Shown: piece after piece, positions 1 to 6,088 of the stretch | Layout of the letters: each line of letters starts with the position of its first letter | How positions within the stretch are numbered: position 1 is the stretch's first letter | NCBI GenBank assembly: GCA_934663625.1 | Contig: CAKUKP010000100.1 | Coordinates: 1 to 7,359, forward strand | Origin: an uncultured Clostridia bacterium | GTDB lineage: Bacteria; Bacillota; Clostridia; Christensenellales; Aristaeellaceae | DNA length: 7,359 bases | Direction of reading: 5' to 3' | The notes under the pieces: model-generated | The model's input: the letters and a program-made list of their open reading frames with translations, nothing else | Told to the model about the DNA's origin: nothing | The model's database searches: none | Made by a program: the position numbers and the translations under genes

Positions 1-101
1 AGCCGCTGAAACTCCGATCGCGTCACCGCATCGTCGATCTGCGCCTGATCGGCTCGGTTCTGCGTGCGGTCGAAGATTGTAATCGATCCCGTGATTTTCA
101 T
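1..101 (-). CDS. Unrecognised tail-module protein, N-terminal 33 codons only
   Basis: The gene begins with ATG at 101-99 and runs off the left edge, so only the first 33 codons are visible. The protein starts MKITGSITIFDRTQNRADQA and continues with a short polar, aspartate- and arginine-containing stretch. The start is supported by a near-complete anti-Shine-Dalgarno match (GGCGGTGATC, 104-113). The stop codon of the upstream gene lies only 4 bases before the ATG, so the two genes are probably translationally coupled. Its place after the distal baseplate gene suggests another tail-tip, fibre or cassette-end protein, but that is inference from position. No domain can be named from so little sequence. 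There is no signal peptide or hydrophobic segment in the visible part. Confidence 0.7.
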   Translation of the reverse strand, partial: MKITGSITIFDRTQNRADQAQIDDAVTRSEFQR

Positions 102-103
102 TC

Positions 104-113
104 GATCACCGCC
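104..113 (-). promoter_or_regulatory. Ribosome binding site for the leftmost gene
   Basis: On the minus strand this reads GGCGGTGATC, nine of ten bases matching the extended anti-Shine-Dalgarno complement GGAGGTGATC. The GGCGG core ends 7 bases before the ATG at 101-99. It overlaps the stop codon of the preceding gene (108-106), which favours coupled translation and fixes the start of the partial gene. Confidence 0.65.
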
Positions 114-924
114 CCCAGAATTCAAGCACAGTGCCCGAAGGAATTTTAACGTCGGTTCCATAAATGTACATCAGTACCGCCTTGATACTCGTAACCGTTC
201 CTACCTCGCTGGATGCATCGCCCACACTTCGATAGGTATAGGAGCCGACTTCTATACTTCCACTGGTTACGCTCTCGCATTGCCATCTATCGCCTGTGCG
301 ATTATACCAGCGCGTTTCGGTATATTGTGGTCTATCTGCTCTCTGCATTGCACCCGTAGTAGATGCTTTCGTTGATTTCCACAAACCTGCATCATTATGC
401 AGCCACAAGGTGAACCGGACGTTGTAGTCCGTTATCGGAATAGTAGCGTACATCACCAGTTCTTCGATTTCGAATGGATTCCCAGCGTCATCTACGGTAA
501 AACTAATATTAGTTTTAGTTCCATCGGCGGTTTCCGTGTGCAGCTTGCGCAGCCTGTTTGGCAGTACGCCCAGCCGCTTGCACGCACCGATTTTTTCCGA
601 ATCGCTATATGCGGGATTGAGTGTCGATGCCGCTTCTGAAATTGCAATTCGCACCGCGTCCACATAGTTCGCAGCAACGATCGGCTTGCTCCATTCGGTC
701 TTATTTACCAAATCAGTTGGACTGGCGCCCAGAACGGTCAATGCTCCTTCATCGTTGATCAGTATACCTGTCCATCCGCCGAGAATCTTCACGCGCCCGG
801 CGTTTTCGCTGCCCGCAATACGGCTTGCAATCTGCTCATTTAGCGCGATTTGATCGTCCATCGCGTTCAGGTCCGCCGCGTTTAATATATCGCCATCGGA
901 AAAATTCTGTTTCGTATACGCCAT
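106..924 (-). CDS. Distal baseplate / receptor-binding-type tail protein
   Basis: This encodes 272 residues from ATG 924-922 to TGA 108-106. An in-frame ATG seven codons upstream (945) is rejected, because GGAGGAG at 931-937 sits 6 bases before the ATG at 924. Residues 8-26 (F-S-D-G-D-I-L-N-A-A-D-L-N-A-M-D-D) match the 'F.DG..L.A.HLN.ME..I' signature that opens many baseplate and fibre-tip proteins of Gram-positive siphophages and serves as their attachment end. Residues 100-120 (TLNPAYSDSEKIGACKRLGV) resemble the common fibre linker 'LT..QK..AR.NIGA'. The rest is beta-rich, with many aromatic residues (about 157-215), and ends in IPSGTVLEFWGR, a terminal strand typical of tail beta-sandwich domains. 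No enzyme motif is visible. The likely role is host-surface contact at the tail tip, inferred from position after the hub gene and from the N-terminal motif. The C-terminal half is about 47% G+C against 55-60% in neighbouring sequence, which suggests module exchange. It could instead be a purely structural baseplate protein. Confidence 0.75.
   Translation of the reverse strand: MAYTKQNFSDGDILNAADLNAMDDQIALNEQIASRIAGSENAGRVKILGGWTGILINDEGALTVLGASPTDLVNKTEWSKPIVAANYVDAVRIAISEAASTLNPAYSDSEKIGACKRLGVLPNRLRKLHTETADGTKTNISFTVDDAGNPFEIEELVMYATIPITDYNVRFTLWLHNDAGLWKSTKASTTGAMQRADRPQYTETRWYNRTGDRWQCESVTSGSIEVGSYTYRSVGDASSEVGTVTSIKAVLMYIYGTDVKIPSGTVLEFWGR
498..517. repeat. 20-bp perfect palindrome inside the distal baseplate gene
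   Basis: The sequence TAAAACTAAT is followed immediately by its exact reverse complement, with no loop. It covers codons for T-K-T-N-I-S-F in the distal baseplate gene, all of which end in A or T, unlike the neighbouring genes. The geometry is that of a protein-binding operator rather than a hairpin terminator. No function is established and chance is possible. Confidence 0.6.
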
Positions 925-925
925 T

Positions 926-3460
926 TTAATCTCCTCCGTATCCAAGTTTCATGCTGCCAAGCGCACATTCGCCGATAATGGATCCATTCTCGATGTTCGT
1001 GTATATGTCACAGGAATACACCGCGTTATACCGCACATCCCCGCCGCTGATCACAACGGATTTCACGCCCCTGTGCGCCGCATTCCAGATCGCGTCCGCG
1101 TCCGGATCTTCGCCGGATCGCCGCCAGCGAAAACGCGCCGCCGCGATCTCGCCCGTCCGTTCAATCGCGCCCTGATATACGCGCGCGGATAGGGTGGTGC
1201 TGGAACCGTCTGTCAGCACGTCCGCATTCGATGAATCGATCTCCACGCGCCAAACCGTCGCATCGCCGACCATCATTTGCAGAAATCCGTTCGCGCGAAT
1301 ATCCATGGTGTTCAACCGTTCAATAAATCCAACCTGCGCGGTCAGTATACCCACATCGATTCGCGCCGCGTCGATCTTGTTCACCAGCGCATAGGTTGCG
1401 TAGATGTTCGCCGCGGATAAATCCTCCGCCGTAATCTCCGTCGCCAGAATCACGCGCCCAGCGTCCGTGTGCCCCTGCGATATTTCATCCTCCGTCACGG
1501 TCGTCAGCGTCGCTTCCACCTTCACCGTGCCATCCTCGTCGGTAATCACGTCGATTCGGTAATAGTTCCCGTCGCTTGCGCGAATGCACAGATCGCCAAT
1601 CGTCGCCGCCACAATCTGCGCATACATTACCCGCAGGTTCTTGATAAACGCTTCGCCGGACACCGTGTTTTCCACGTTCAGCGCCGCCGAAATCAGATGC
1701 CGGATCGTCGCCGCATCAAAGGATGCCGAACCCGCCGCAACCACCTGAAATGCCGCCAGCGCCGCCGCGAGCTGATCCGTTGCAATGCTGCTCGCGGTAA
1801 GCGATTCGATCTTTGCCGTCACCGCCGCGATCGATTGCGCGTCCACCGCGCCCGCCGCAAGCTTCTCCGTGGTGACGGAGCCAGCGGCAAGCTTCTGCGC
1901 CGTTACCGCGCCCGCGGCCAGCTTCTCCGTGGAGATCGCGCCCGCTTCAATGTGATCTGCGTGCACGGCTTCGGCGCGCAGCTGCCGGCTGCCAACGCTG
2001 TTTCCCGCAAGCTTGGACGCCGTGATCACGCCGTTCGGCAGCTGCCTGCCGGAGATCACGTTGCCCGAAAGCGCCTCCTCGGCGCTGCCCAAAACCATGT
2101 TGGAATACCTTCCGGTCAGGCAATCATAGCTGTATTGAGTCATGCGCATTTTTACCGCGATGCCCAGGCGCTTTACGATCACCGTCACGCTGTCGCCCAG
2201 ATAGATGTTCTGCAATAGCCGGTATTGCCCATATTCCGCGGTATCCTTCAGATTGATAAAATCCACCTTCAGCGTGATATCCGGTATGTCGCATCCGGCG
2301 TCAAACTGTTTCTGCACCTCATCGCGCATGATCTTGTAGCAATCATCTGTGGAACGCGGTTCATCGTCTGAATCCGACTCTTTTGCTTCCGATACCGGCA
2401 AATGCTGCCATTTTGGATGCGGATAATCGTTGATGTGCGGGCTGTCGATGTATTTTTCGGGCAGGTACAGCGTGTTGCCGTCGCCGTCCTCGCCGGTCGG
2501 CAGGATGCGCGTGGCCACGTTCGTCTGATCCTCATCGTAGGTGATGCCCAGCAGGTTTTTGCCCTCGCGAATGATCACATTCGCATCGCTGCCCGCGCGC
2601 TGCACAACGTATACGTCAAACAGATCGCGCACCAGTTCGCCGCCGTATTTGTCGATCAGCCCATCCGTGCCCAGAATCGCTTCCACCGGATTGATGTTCT
2701 CAAACGTCACATCCTCCGCCGTGGCGGTCAGATCGGAATAGAATGTAAATGCATGATCGCTCAGGCAGGCTCCGCTCAGTCCCTGTAATACGGAAGCGCC
2801 CGCATCGGTGGATGCAGGCGCATAGCTTTGGATCATATTGTCCAGCAGATCATAGAAGATGTGCCGCGCATATACGGTGATTTTGTCCAGTTCGGGCGCG
2901 ACGCGGTAGATTCGAAACAGCTGATCACGCATCTGTCGGGATTCGATTACGCGGATCGTTTCATCGTTTATGCCGTTTTCGGTTTCAACGGTCTGGGTAT
3001 CCGTGCGCACATAGGTCAGGTAGCTTGCGTACATATAGCCGCGCTTGCCGTCCGGGCAGGATACCTCGTACCAGGTCGCGTTTGTGGTATCCAGCACGAT
3101 TACCTCCGTGCCCTTCGCGTATCGCCCCAAAATGCTGTATCGCGTGCCGGTGCCGGATCGCAGGCGCAATGGATCGCGCCGCTTCGAAACACGGTATACG
3201 CGCGTTTCGATGGTCTGCGAAGCGTCGCCGGAAGCGCGCACCGTCATGTTGATCTGTGGCGTGATCGCGGCGGGCACCGGCACGCGCAGTATGCGGTCTG
3301 TGCAGATGCGCTTCCATTTTCCGGCGTCGTCGATCGGATGCGTCATCTGCACCTCGTATTCGCCGTTCAGCGTTTCATTTACGCTGCACGCTTGCGGATT
3401 CAGCAGCCCCAGCCCGTTGTTGGAAAAATCCGTGCAATCCGATTCATAGATACAGATCAT
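926..3460 (-). CDS. Tal-type baseplate hub / prophage endopeptidase-tail family protein with SH3b insertion
   Basis: This encodes 844 residues from ATG 3460-3458 to TAA 928-926. An upstream extension of 44 residues is rejected, because the chosen ATG has GGAGGAG at 3464-3470 and overlaps the Dit stop as ATGA. Residues 1-63 (NGLGLLNPQACSVNETLNGEYEV) and 178-340 (LFRIYRV, ITVYARHIFYDLLDN, GKNLLGITYDEDQTNVATRI, TLYLPEKYIDSPHINDY) are hallmarks of the gp27-like hub/Prophage_tail family. The hub plugs the tail tube below Dit and opens on infection. Residues 88-150 form a bacterial SH3 domain (LRLRSGTGTRYSILG, GTEVIVLD, WYEV, GKRGYMYASYL), apparently inserted in a hub loop. Residues 467-566 are ten consecutive 10-residue repeats of type GAVTAQKLAA, followed by a region (about 600-730) with IYATYALVNKIDAARI and IERLNTMDIRAN motifs found in such phage proteins. 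Residues 745-825 look like an Ig-like domain (TLSARVY, FRWRR, YSCDI). No lysozyme, NlpC/P60 or M23-type motif is visible, so lytic activity is not supported despite the family name. Confidence 0.88.
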   Translation of the reverse strand: MICIYESDCTDFSNNGLGLLNPQACSVNETLNGEYEVQMTHPIDDAGKWKRICTDRILRVPVPAAITPQINMTVRASGDASQTIETRVYRVSKRRDPLRLRSGTGTRYSILGRYAKGTEVIVLDTTNATWYEVSCPDGKRGYMYASYLTYVRTDTQTVETENGINDETIRVIESRQMRDQLFRIYRVAPELDKITVYARHIFYDLLDNMIQSYAPASTDAGASVLQGLSGACLSDHAFTFYSDLTATAEDVTFENINPVEAILGTDGLIDKYGGELVRDLFDVYVVQRAGSDANVIIREGKNLLGITYDEDQTNVATRILPTGEDGDGNTLYLPEKYIDSPHINDYPHPKWQHLPVSEAKESDSDDEPRSTDDCYKIMRDEVQKQFDAGCDIPDITLKVDFINLKDTAEYGQYRLLQNIYLGDSVTVIVKRLGIAVKMRMTQYSYDCLTGRYSNMVLGSAEEALSGNVISGRQLPNGVITASKLAGNSVGSRQLRAEAVHADHIEAGAISTEKLAAGAVTAQKLAAGSVTTEKLAAGAVDAQSIAAVTAKIESLTASSIATDQLAAALAAFQVVAAGSASFDAATIRHLISAALNVENTVSGEAFIKNLRVMYAQIVAATIGDLCIRASDGNYYRIDVITDEDGTVKVEATLTTVTEDEISQGHTDAGRVILATEITAEDLSAANIYATYALVNKIDAARIDVGILTAQVGFIERLNTMDIRANGFLQMMVGDATVWRVEIDSSNADVLTDGSSTTLSARVYQGAIERTGEIAAARFRWRRSGEDPDADAIWNAAHRGVKSVVISGGDVRYNAVYSCDIYTNIENGSIIGECALGSMKLGYGGD
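931..937 (-). promoter_or_regulatory. Ribosome binding site for the distal baseplate gene
   Basis: The site GGAGGAG lies on the minus strand, 6 bases before ATG 924, and overlaps the Gly-Gly codons that end the hub protein (…YGGD-stop). It decides the start at 924 against the in-frame ATG at 945, which would overlap the hub gene further. Confidence 0.75.
1763..2062 (-). repeat. Ten tandem 30-bp units coding for decapeptide repeats in the hub protein
   Basis: Ten back-to-back units encode residues 467-566 of the hub. Examples are GVITASKLAG, GAISTEKLAA, GAVTAQKLAA, GSVTTEKLAA and GAVDAQSIAA. The pattern is Gly/small at position 1, Val/Ile at 3, a hydrophobic residue at 8 and Ala-Ala at 9-10. 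At DNA level only the central units stay alike: gcttctccgtgg recurs exactly at 1861-1872 and 1921-1932, two units apart. Such repeats are common in tail fibre shafts, where they probably form an elongated trimeric spacer. The stretch is the most G+C-rich part of the window (280 of 420 bases by hand count over 1681-2100). Confidence 0.85.
3008..3199 (-). other. SH3b domain segment within the hub gene
   Basis: This encodes hub residues 88-151. The order of motifs is that of bacterial SH3 (SH3_3-type) domains: L-R-L-R-S-G-x-G-T-x-Y at the start, G-x-Y-x-K-G-T-x-V in the middle, W-Y-x-V, then G-x-x-G-Y-x-x-x-x-Y-L at the end. Such domains usually bind cell-wall peptide cross-bridges. Wall binding here is inferred from the family and is not shown by the sequence. 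Confidence 0.85.
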
Positions 3461-4161
3461 AGGCTCCTCCAGTTTGGATCGATTACCACCGATGTAACGC
3501 TTCCCGTCCACGCAAACGCATTCTCGCCGGGCGGAATCCAGAAAAATTCGCCGCTCATCGCAGCGCTTGCGTTCTGATCGGAATGCAAACATTCTTCCAA
3601 CTCGCTGTCCATAATAACGGAACCCGAAATTCCGGTAAAATCCAGATCGATCATCTTCCCGTTCAGCATCAGCGTCACCTCGCCGCTGCCGGTCACCGTC
3701 AGCTTCGGCAAACTATAGACCGTTCCCGGATTGGTAAAGGTCGCCGTGCTTTCCGTAATCGTGATCTGATTTGCATCACTGTGGTAAAAAAACGGCTTGC
3801 AGCGGAAATTCACCGCGAAGCTTCGATGCGGATTGCCGCGCAGGATCTTTTCAAACGGGATCTGATTCACGATTCGCGCGTAATAAAATCCGCCCGGTCG
3901 ATTGCCGAAGGTTACCTTTCCGGAACCGCGCAGCCATGCCGCCAGAGCGGGAATCGAATTCGGATCCGCGATAAAGCACCGCGCCGTGAGCGTCATATCG
4001 TCGTATACGTCATCGCCCTCAAGCTTTGTCAGGCTGCCGGATCGTCCGGGAACATCCACAAATTCCACGCGCTCCTGCGGTATGGTGATCGAAGGATGCT
4101 CGGATACGATGATCCCTTTTTCCGTGCATTTCGTGCCGTTCCATTCAAACCAGTCTGCCAT
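3457..4161 (-). CDS. Distal tail protein (Dit), siphovirus tail component family
   Basis: This encodes 234 residues from ATG 4161-4159 to TGA 3459-3457, a usual length for Dit. The start follows the tape measure stop (4168-4166) by 4 bases. A longer in-frame reading to 4278 lies inside the tape measure gene and is rejected. The N-terminal domain (residues 1-125) has the family pattern. It opens with FEWNGTKCTEKGIIVSE, continues with VEFVDVPGRSGSLTKLEGDDVYDDMTLTARCFI and GKVTFGNRPGGFYYARIVNQI, and closes with the core strand RSFAVNFRCKPFFY. The C-terminal half (about 136-234) is a beta-sandwich with LPKLTVTGSGEVTLMLNG and ends GENAFAWTGSVTSVVIDPNWRSL, the classic Dit terminus. Dit forms a hexameric ring joining the tail tube to the hub and serves as platform for peripheral baseplate proteins. 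The gene overlaps the hub gene by ATGA, consistent with coupled synthesis of two partners. No extra carbohydrate-binding insertion is seen, so this is a short, classical Dit. Confidence 0.9.
   Translation of the reverse strand: MADWFEWNGTKCTEKGIIVSEHPSITIPQERVEFVDVPGRSGSLTKLEGDDVYDDMTLTARCFIADPNSIPALAAWLRGSGKVTFGNRPGGFYYARIVNQIPFEKILRGNPHRSFAVNFRCKPFFYHSDANQITITESTATFTNPGTVYSLPKLTVTGSGEVTLMLNGKMIDLDFTGISGSVIMDSELEECLHSDQNASAAMSGEFFWIPPGENAFAWTGSVTSVVIDPNWRSL
3464..3470 (-). promoter_or_regulatory. Ribosome binding site for the hub gene
   Basis: The site GGAGGAG lies on the minus strand with its GGAGG core ending 5 bases before ATG 3460. It lies inside the last codons of Dit. It decides the start at 3460 against an in-frame upstream ATG-like extension to 3592. 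Confidence 0.75.
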
Positions 4162-4165
4162 ATGA

Positions 4166-5587
4166 TCACGCCTTTCGATTGCCCTTGCCCTGCTGGCGGC
4201 GGGTGAGGGCTGCGATCTCGTTCGCCAGCTCAAATATGCTGTGCTGATCCTGCGCGGAAAGATGATCCACATACACATTTACGCTGCTGCTGTCGTTGTA
4301 GGTTCTGCGGTTATCGTTCATCGGCGCCGTCATAACGGCGGAACGCGCCTCGCCGGTCATGTATTTTGCCGCGTTGCCGATGATGCGCGCCTGATTCTTC
4401 GCCTCGCCGAGAACGCCGTCGCCAATTCCGCGCATCATCATCACGCCTACTTCATCGCGGAAGACGTGCGAAGGCGATTTGATCTCCAATGCGGCCTTTG
4501 CAGCGCGCACCGCCTTTTGCGCGGCGATGCGCATCGCGCTGGTTACGCTGGATGTGCCGCTGGCGATACCGGCTGCCAAGCCCAGCATGGCAAATTTGCC
4601 GATCGATCGCATGGAAGCGGCGGTCAGCTTTTGCTGCAGCGCGCTTCGAATCTTCGATGCTACGCCCGCCGCGCTGGAAGCAAATTCATATTGCATCATG
4701 CCCACGCCGATGCCCGCGGATATATCTTTGCCCAGCGGCTTGGTGATTCCGGCAGGGGAGTGGGAATCCGATGCGTCGCGCAGGCTGGATTCGGTTTTGG
4801 TGATCGTTGTCGCCGCATAGCCGGACATATCCTGATTCGCCATGCCGTCGCCGACGCCGCTGGAAAGATCGCCACCCACGGCGTTCATCTGGGTGCTCGC
4901 CGCGCCGAATGCGCCGGTAATCGTTGCCAGCACATTGTCGGCAGTGGTGGACCAGCCCTCGTTGTTGTTAAACGCGTTGGATAATCCTTCCTGAAAGGAA
5001 ACGCCAAGATTGTCCGCCCAGGAAGAATCCGCTGCAAGATCGCTGGACAGCACGGTTTGCAGATCCGTGATGATACCCGTCAGCTTTTCCGTGTCTACAG
5101 CGTCCAGATCGCCGCCGGCAAGCAGCTGCAGCCCGTTGGCCACCGTCTGCGCCATGGCTTCAAAGCCCATTCCGCCGTTGTATCCGGCTTCATTGCCGAG
5201 CGAATCGCCAATGGTCGCGATGCTGGATGCGCAATTGGCGATAACGGGTTCCAGCTCCTGCATGCGCATGAAGCTCTCCGGCGTGCCGTTTGTATTGAAA
5301 TCGGCGGATGCTGCGTCATATTCGGCGAGCGCCGCATTGTAATCGCGCACCGCCTGCGCCATGTTTTCCAGCTGCTTATAGGTGCCGCTGGCGGTAAAAT
5401 CGGTAAGCCCCAGCAAATTCCGGCTTTCCTTTTGCACGCCCGCGCGGTATTCCTTGTCCGGCGTGGCGCTGTCGGTAAACGTGCCGGATTCAAAATCGGC
5501 TTGCGTGATTTTCGCCTTTACCTCAATTTCCGGAGCTTCCACGTTCGGATCCACATCAACGTTGGTGATCCGGCCATTGCCGTCCAC
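4166..5587 (-). CDS. Tape measure fragment 3 (C-terminal part, downstream of TAG)
   Basis: This is the same frame as fragment 2, beyond the TAG. The first possible start is GTG at 5587, which has no Shine-Dalgarno sequence, so independent translation is doubtful. It holds 473 codons. The last beta-repeat unit is followed by a helical region (YKQLENMAQAVRDYNAALAE), a Gly/Ser/Ala-rich stretch, a mildly hydrophobic run SIGKFAMLGLAAGIASG, and the conserved end IKSPSHVFRDEVG to QQGKGNRKA. The last helix probably docks on the tail-tip complex, as in other tape measure proteins (family knowledge). TGA 4168-4166 is followed 4 bases later by the Dit start. Confidence 0.75.
   Translation of the reverse strand: MDGNGRITNVDVDPNVEAPEIEVKAKITQADFESGTFTDSATPDKEYRAGVQKESRNLLGLTDFTASGTYKQLENMAQAVRDYNAALAEYDAASADFNTNGTPESFMRMQELEPVIANCASSIATIGDSLGNEAGYNGGMGFEAMAQTVANGLQLLAGGDLDAVDTEKLTGIITDLQTVLSSDLAADSSWADNLGVSFQEGLSNAFNNNEGWSTTADNVLATITGAFGAASTQMNAVGGDLSSGVGDGMANQDMSGYAATTITKTESSLRDASDSHSPAGITKPLGKDISAGIGVGMMQYEFASSAAGVASKIRSALQQKLTAASMRSIGKFAMLGLAAGIASGTSSVTSAMRIAAQKAVRAAKAALEIKSPSHVFRDEVGVMMMRGIGDGVLGEAKNQARIIGNAAKYMTGEARSAVMTAPMNDNRRTYNDSSSVNVYVDHLSAQDQHSIFELANEIAALTRRQQGKGNRKA
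4169..4176 (-). promoter_or_regulatory. Ribosome binding site for Dit
   Basis: The minus strand reads GAAAGGCG, then TGATCAT before the ATG. The AAAGG core ends 9 bases upstream of ATG 4161, and the following GTGATC also matches the 16S tail. It lies in the last codons of the tape measure gene. It is weaker than the GGAGGAG sites of the next two genes. Confidence 0.5.
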
Positions 5588-5616
5588 CGTAAATGTCTAC
5601 CTGTTCGGATCCACAT
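5543..5616 (-). repeat. 14-bp direct repeat framing a 20-residue beta repeat and the TAG
   Basis: The sequence gttcggatccacat occurs exactly at 5543-5556 and 5603-5616, 60 bases apart, and encodes V-D-P-N in the same frame each time. With the preceding GDVFTVNGSG and DGRVFIVDAEG motifs it marks a diverged tandem repeat of beta strands in the tape measure. The TAG at 5597-5599 lies between the two copies. Confidence 0.7.
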
Positions 5617-6088
5617 ACTTCAATTTGCCTTCCGCGTCAACAATGAACACGCGCCCGTCCGCGGTCGCATATTGAATATCGCCGTTCGCCAGCACCGTGC
5701 AGGTCGTGCCCGCCGCAGGCTCTGCGTTCGTCACGATTCCGCTGCCGTTTACCGTGAATACGTCGCCGGTCGGCGTGGTGATCTTGCCTTCGGGGATATT
5801 GCCGGAAGCCTCGAATGTAAACGGCGTTTCCGTCAGCGTAGTCTGAATCGGATCGGTCGCGATCGATGGAATGATATCCGCGTGCACGCCGGCAGCCCAT
5901 GCATCGTATGCCGTGGCGAGCGCGTCGCAGTTCAGCGATGCGTATACCTCGGTCGTTTCCCCGTCGATTCCGGAAAACATGCTCTTGACCGATTCCGCAA
6001 CGTCGTCGGGGAACAGATCATCCGCCGTGATCGCCGTATCCTTGACCGCAGCCAGCGCATCCGCGGCCGCCTGCACGGATTCGGGCAC
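5597..6088 (-). CDS. Tape measure fragment 2 (between frameshift and TAG)
   Basis: This is the continuation of the tape measure in the restored frame, ending at TAG 5599-5597. It can be read from GTG at 6088, but no ribosome binding site precedes it and it is almost certainly not an independent gene. The first part is helical (ESVQAAADALAAVKDTAITADDLF). From about residue 82 it changes to a beta-rich segment: ITTPTGDVFTVNGSGIVTN, then DGRVFIVDAEGKLKYVDPNR. The same style continues straight after the TAG as TFTVDGNGRITNVDVDPN, which shows that the stop interrupts one domain. Confidence 0.7.
   Translation of the reverse strand: MPESVQAAADALAAVKDTAITADDLFPDDVAESVKSMFSGIDGETTEVYASLNCDALATAYDAWAAGVHADIIPSIATDPIQTTLTETPFTFEASGNIPEGKITTPTGDVFTVNGSGIVTNAEPAAGTTCTVLANGDIQYATADGRVFIVDAEGKLKYVDPNR

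Noticed and set aside
1763..2062. CRISPR-like array from regular 30-bp spacing
   Set aside because: The units are directly adjacent, diverged in sequence, and in frame as protein decapeptide repeats; there are no conserved repeats separated by unique spacers.
1469..2218. A 249-codon plus-strand open frame with apparent RARG repeats
   Set aside because: Its repeats are the mirror of the 30-bp units that encode the hub decapeptides; there is no ribosome binding site or family resemblance.
2828..3577. A 249-codon plus-strand open frame opposite the hub N-terminus
   Set aside because: It is antisense to strongly conserved Tal and SH3b motifs and has no domain of its own.
3461..3592. Longer N-terminus for the hub protein starting at 3592
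   Set aside because: The extra 44 residues are cysteine- and arginine-rich, lie inside the Dit gene, and lack the GGAGGAG site that precedes the ATG at 3460.
4162..4278. Longer N-terminus for Dit starting at 4278
   Set aside because: The added 39 residues overlap the conserved tape measure C-terminus in another frame, while the ATG at 4161 starts exactly at the family's usual N-terminal motif.
5500..5590. Separate gene starting with GTG at 5587
   Set aside because: There is no Shine-Dalgarno sequence upstream, and the sequence is the uninterrupted continuation of the tape measure beta repeat.
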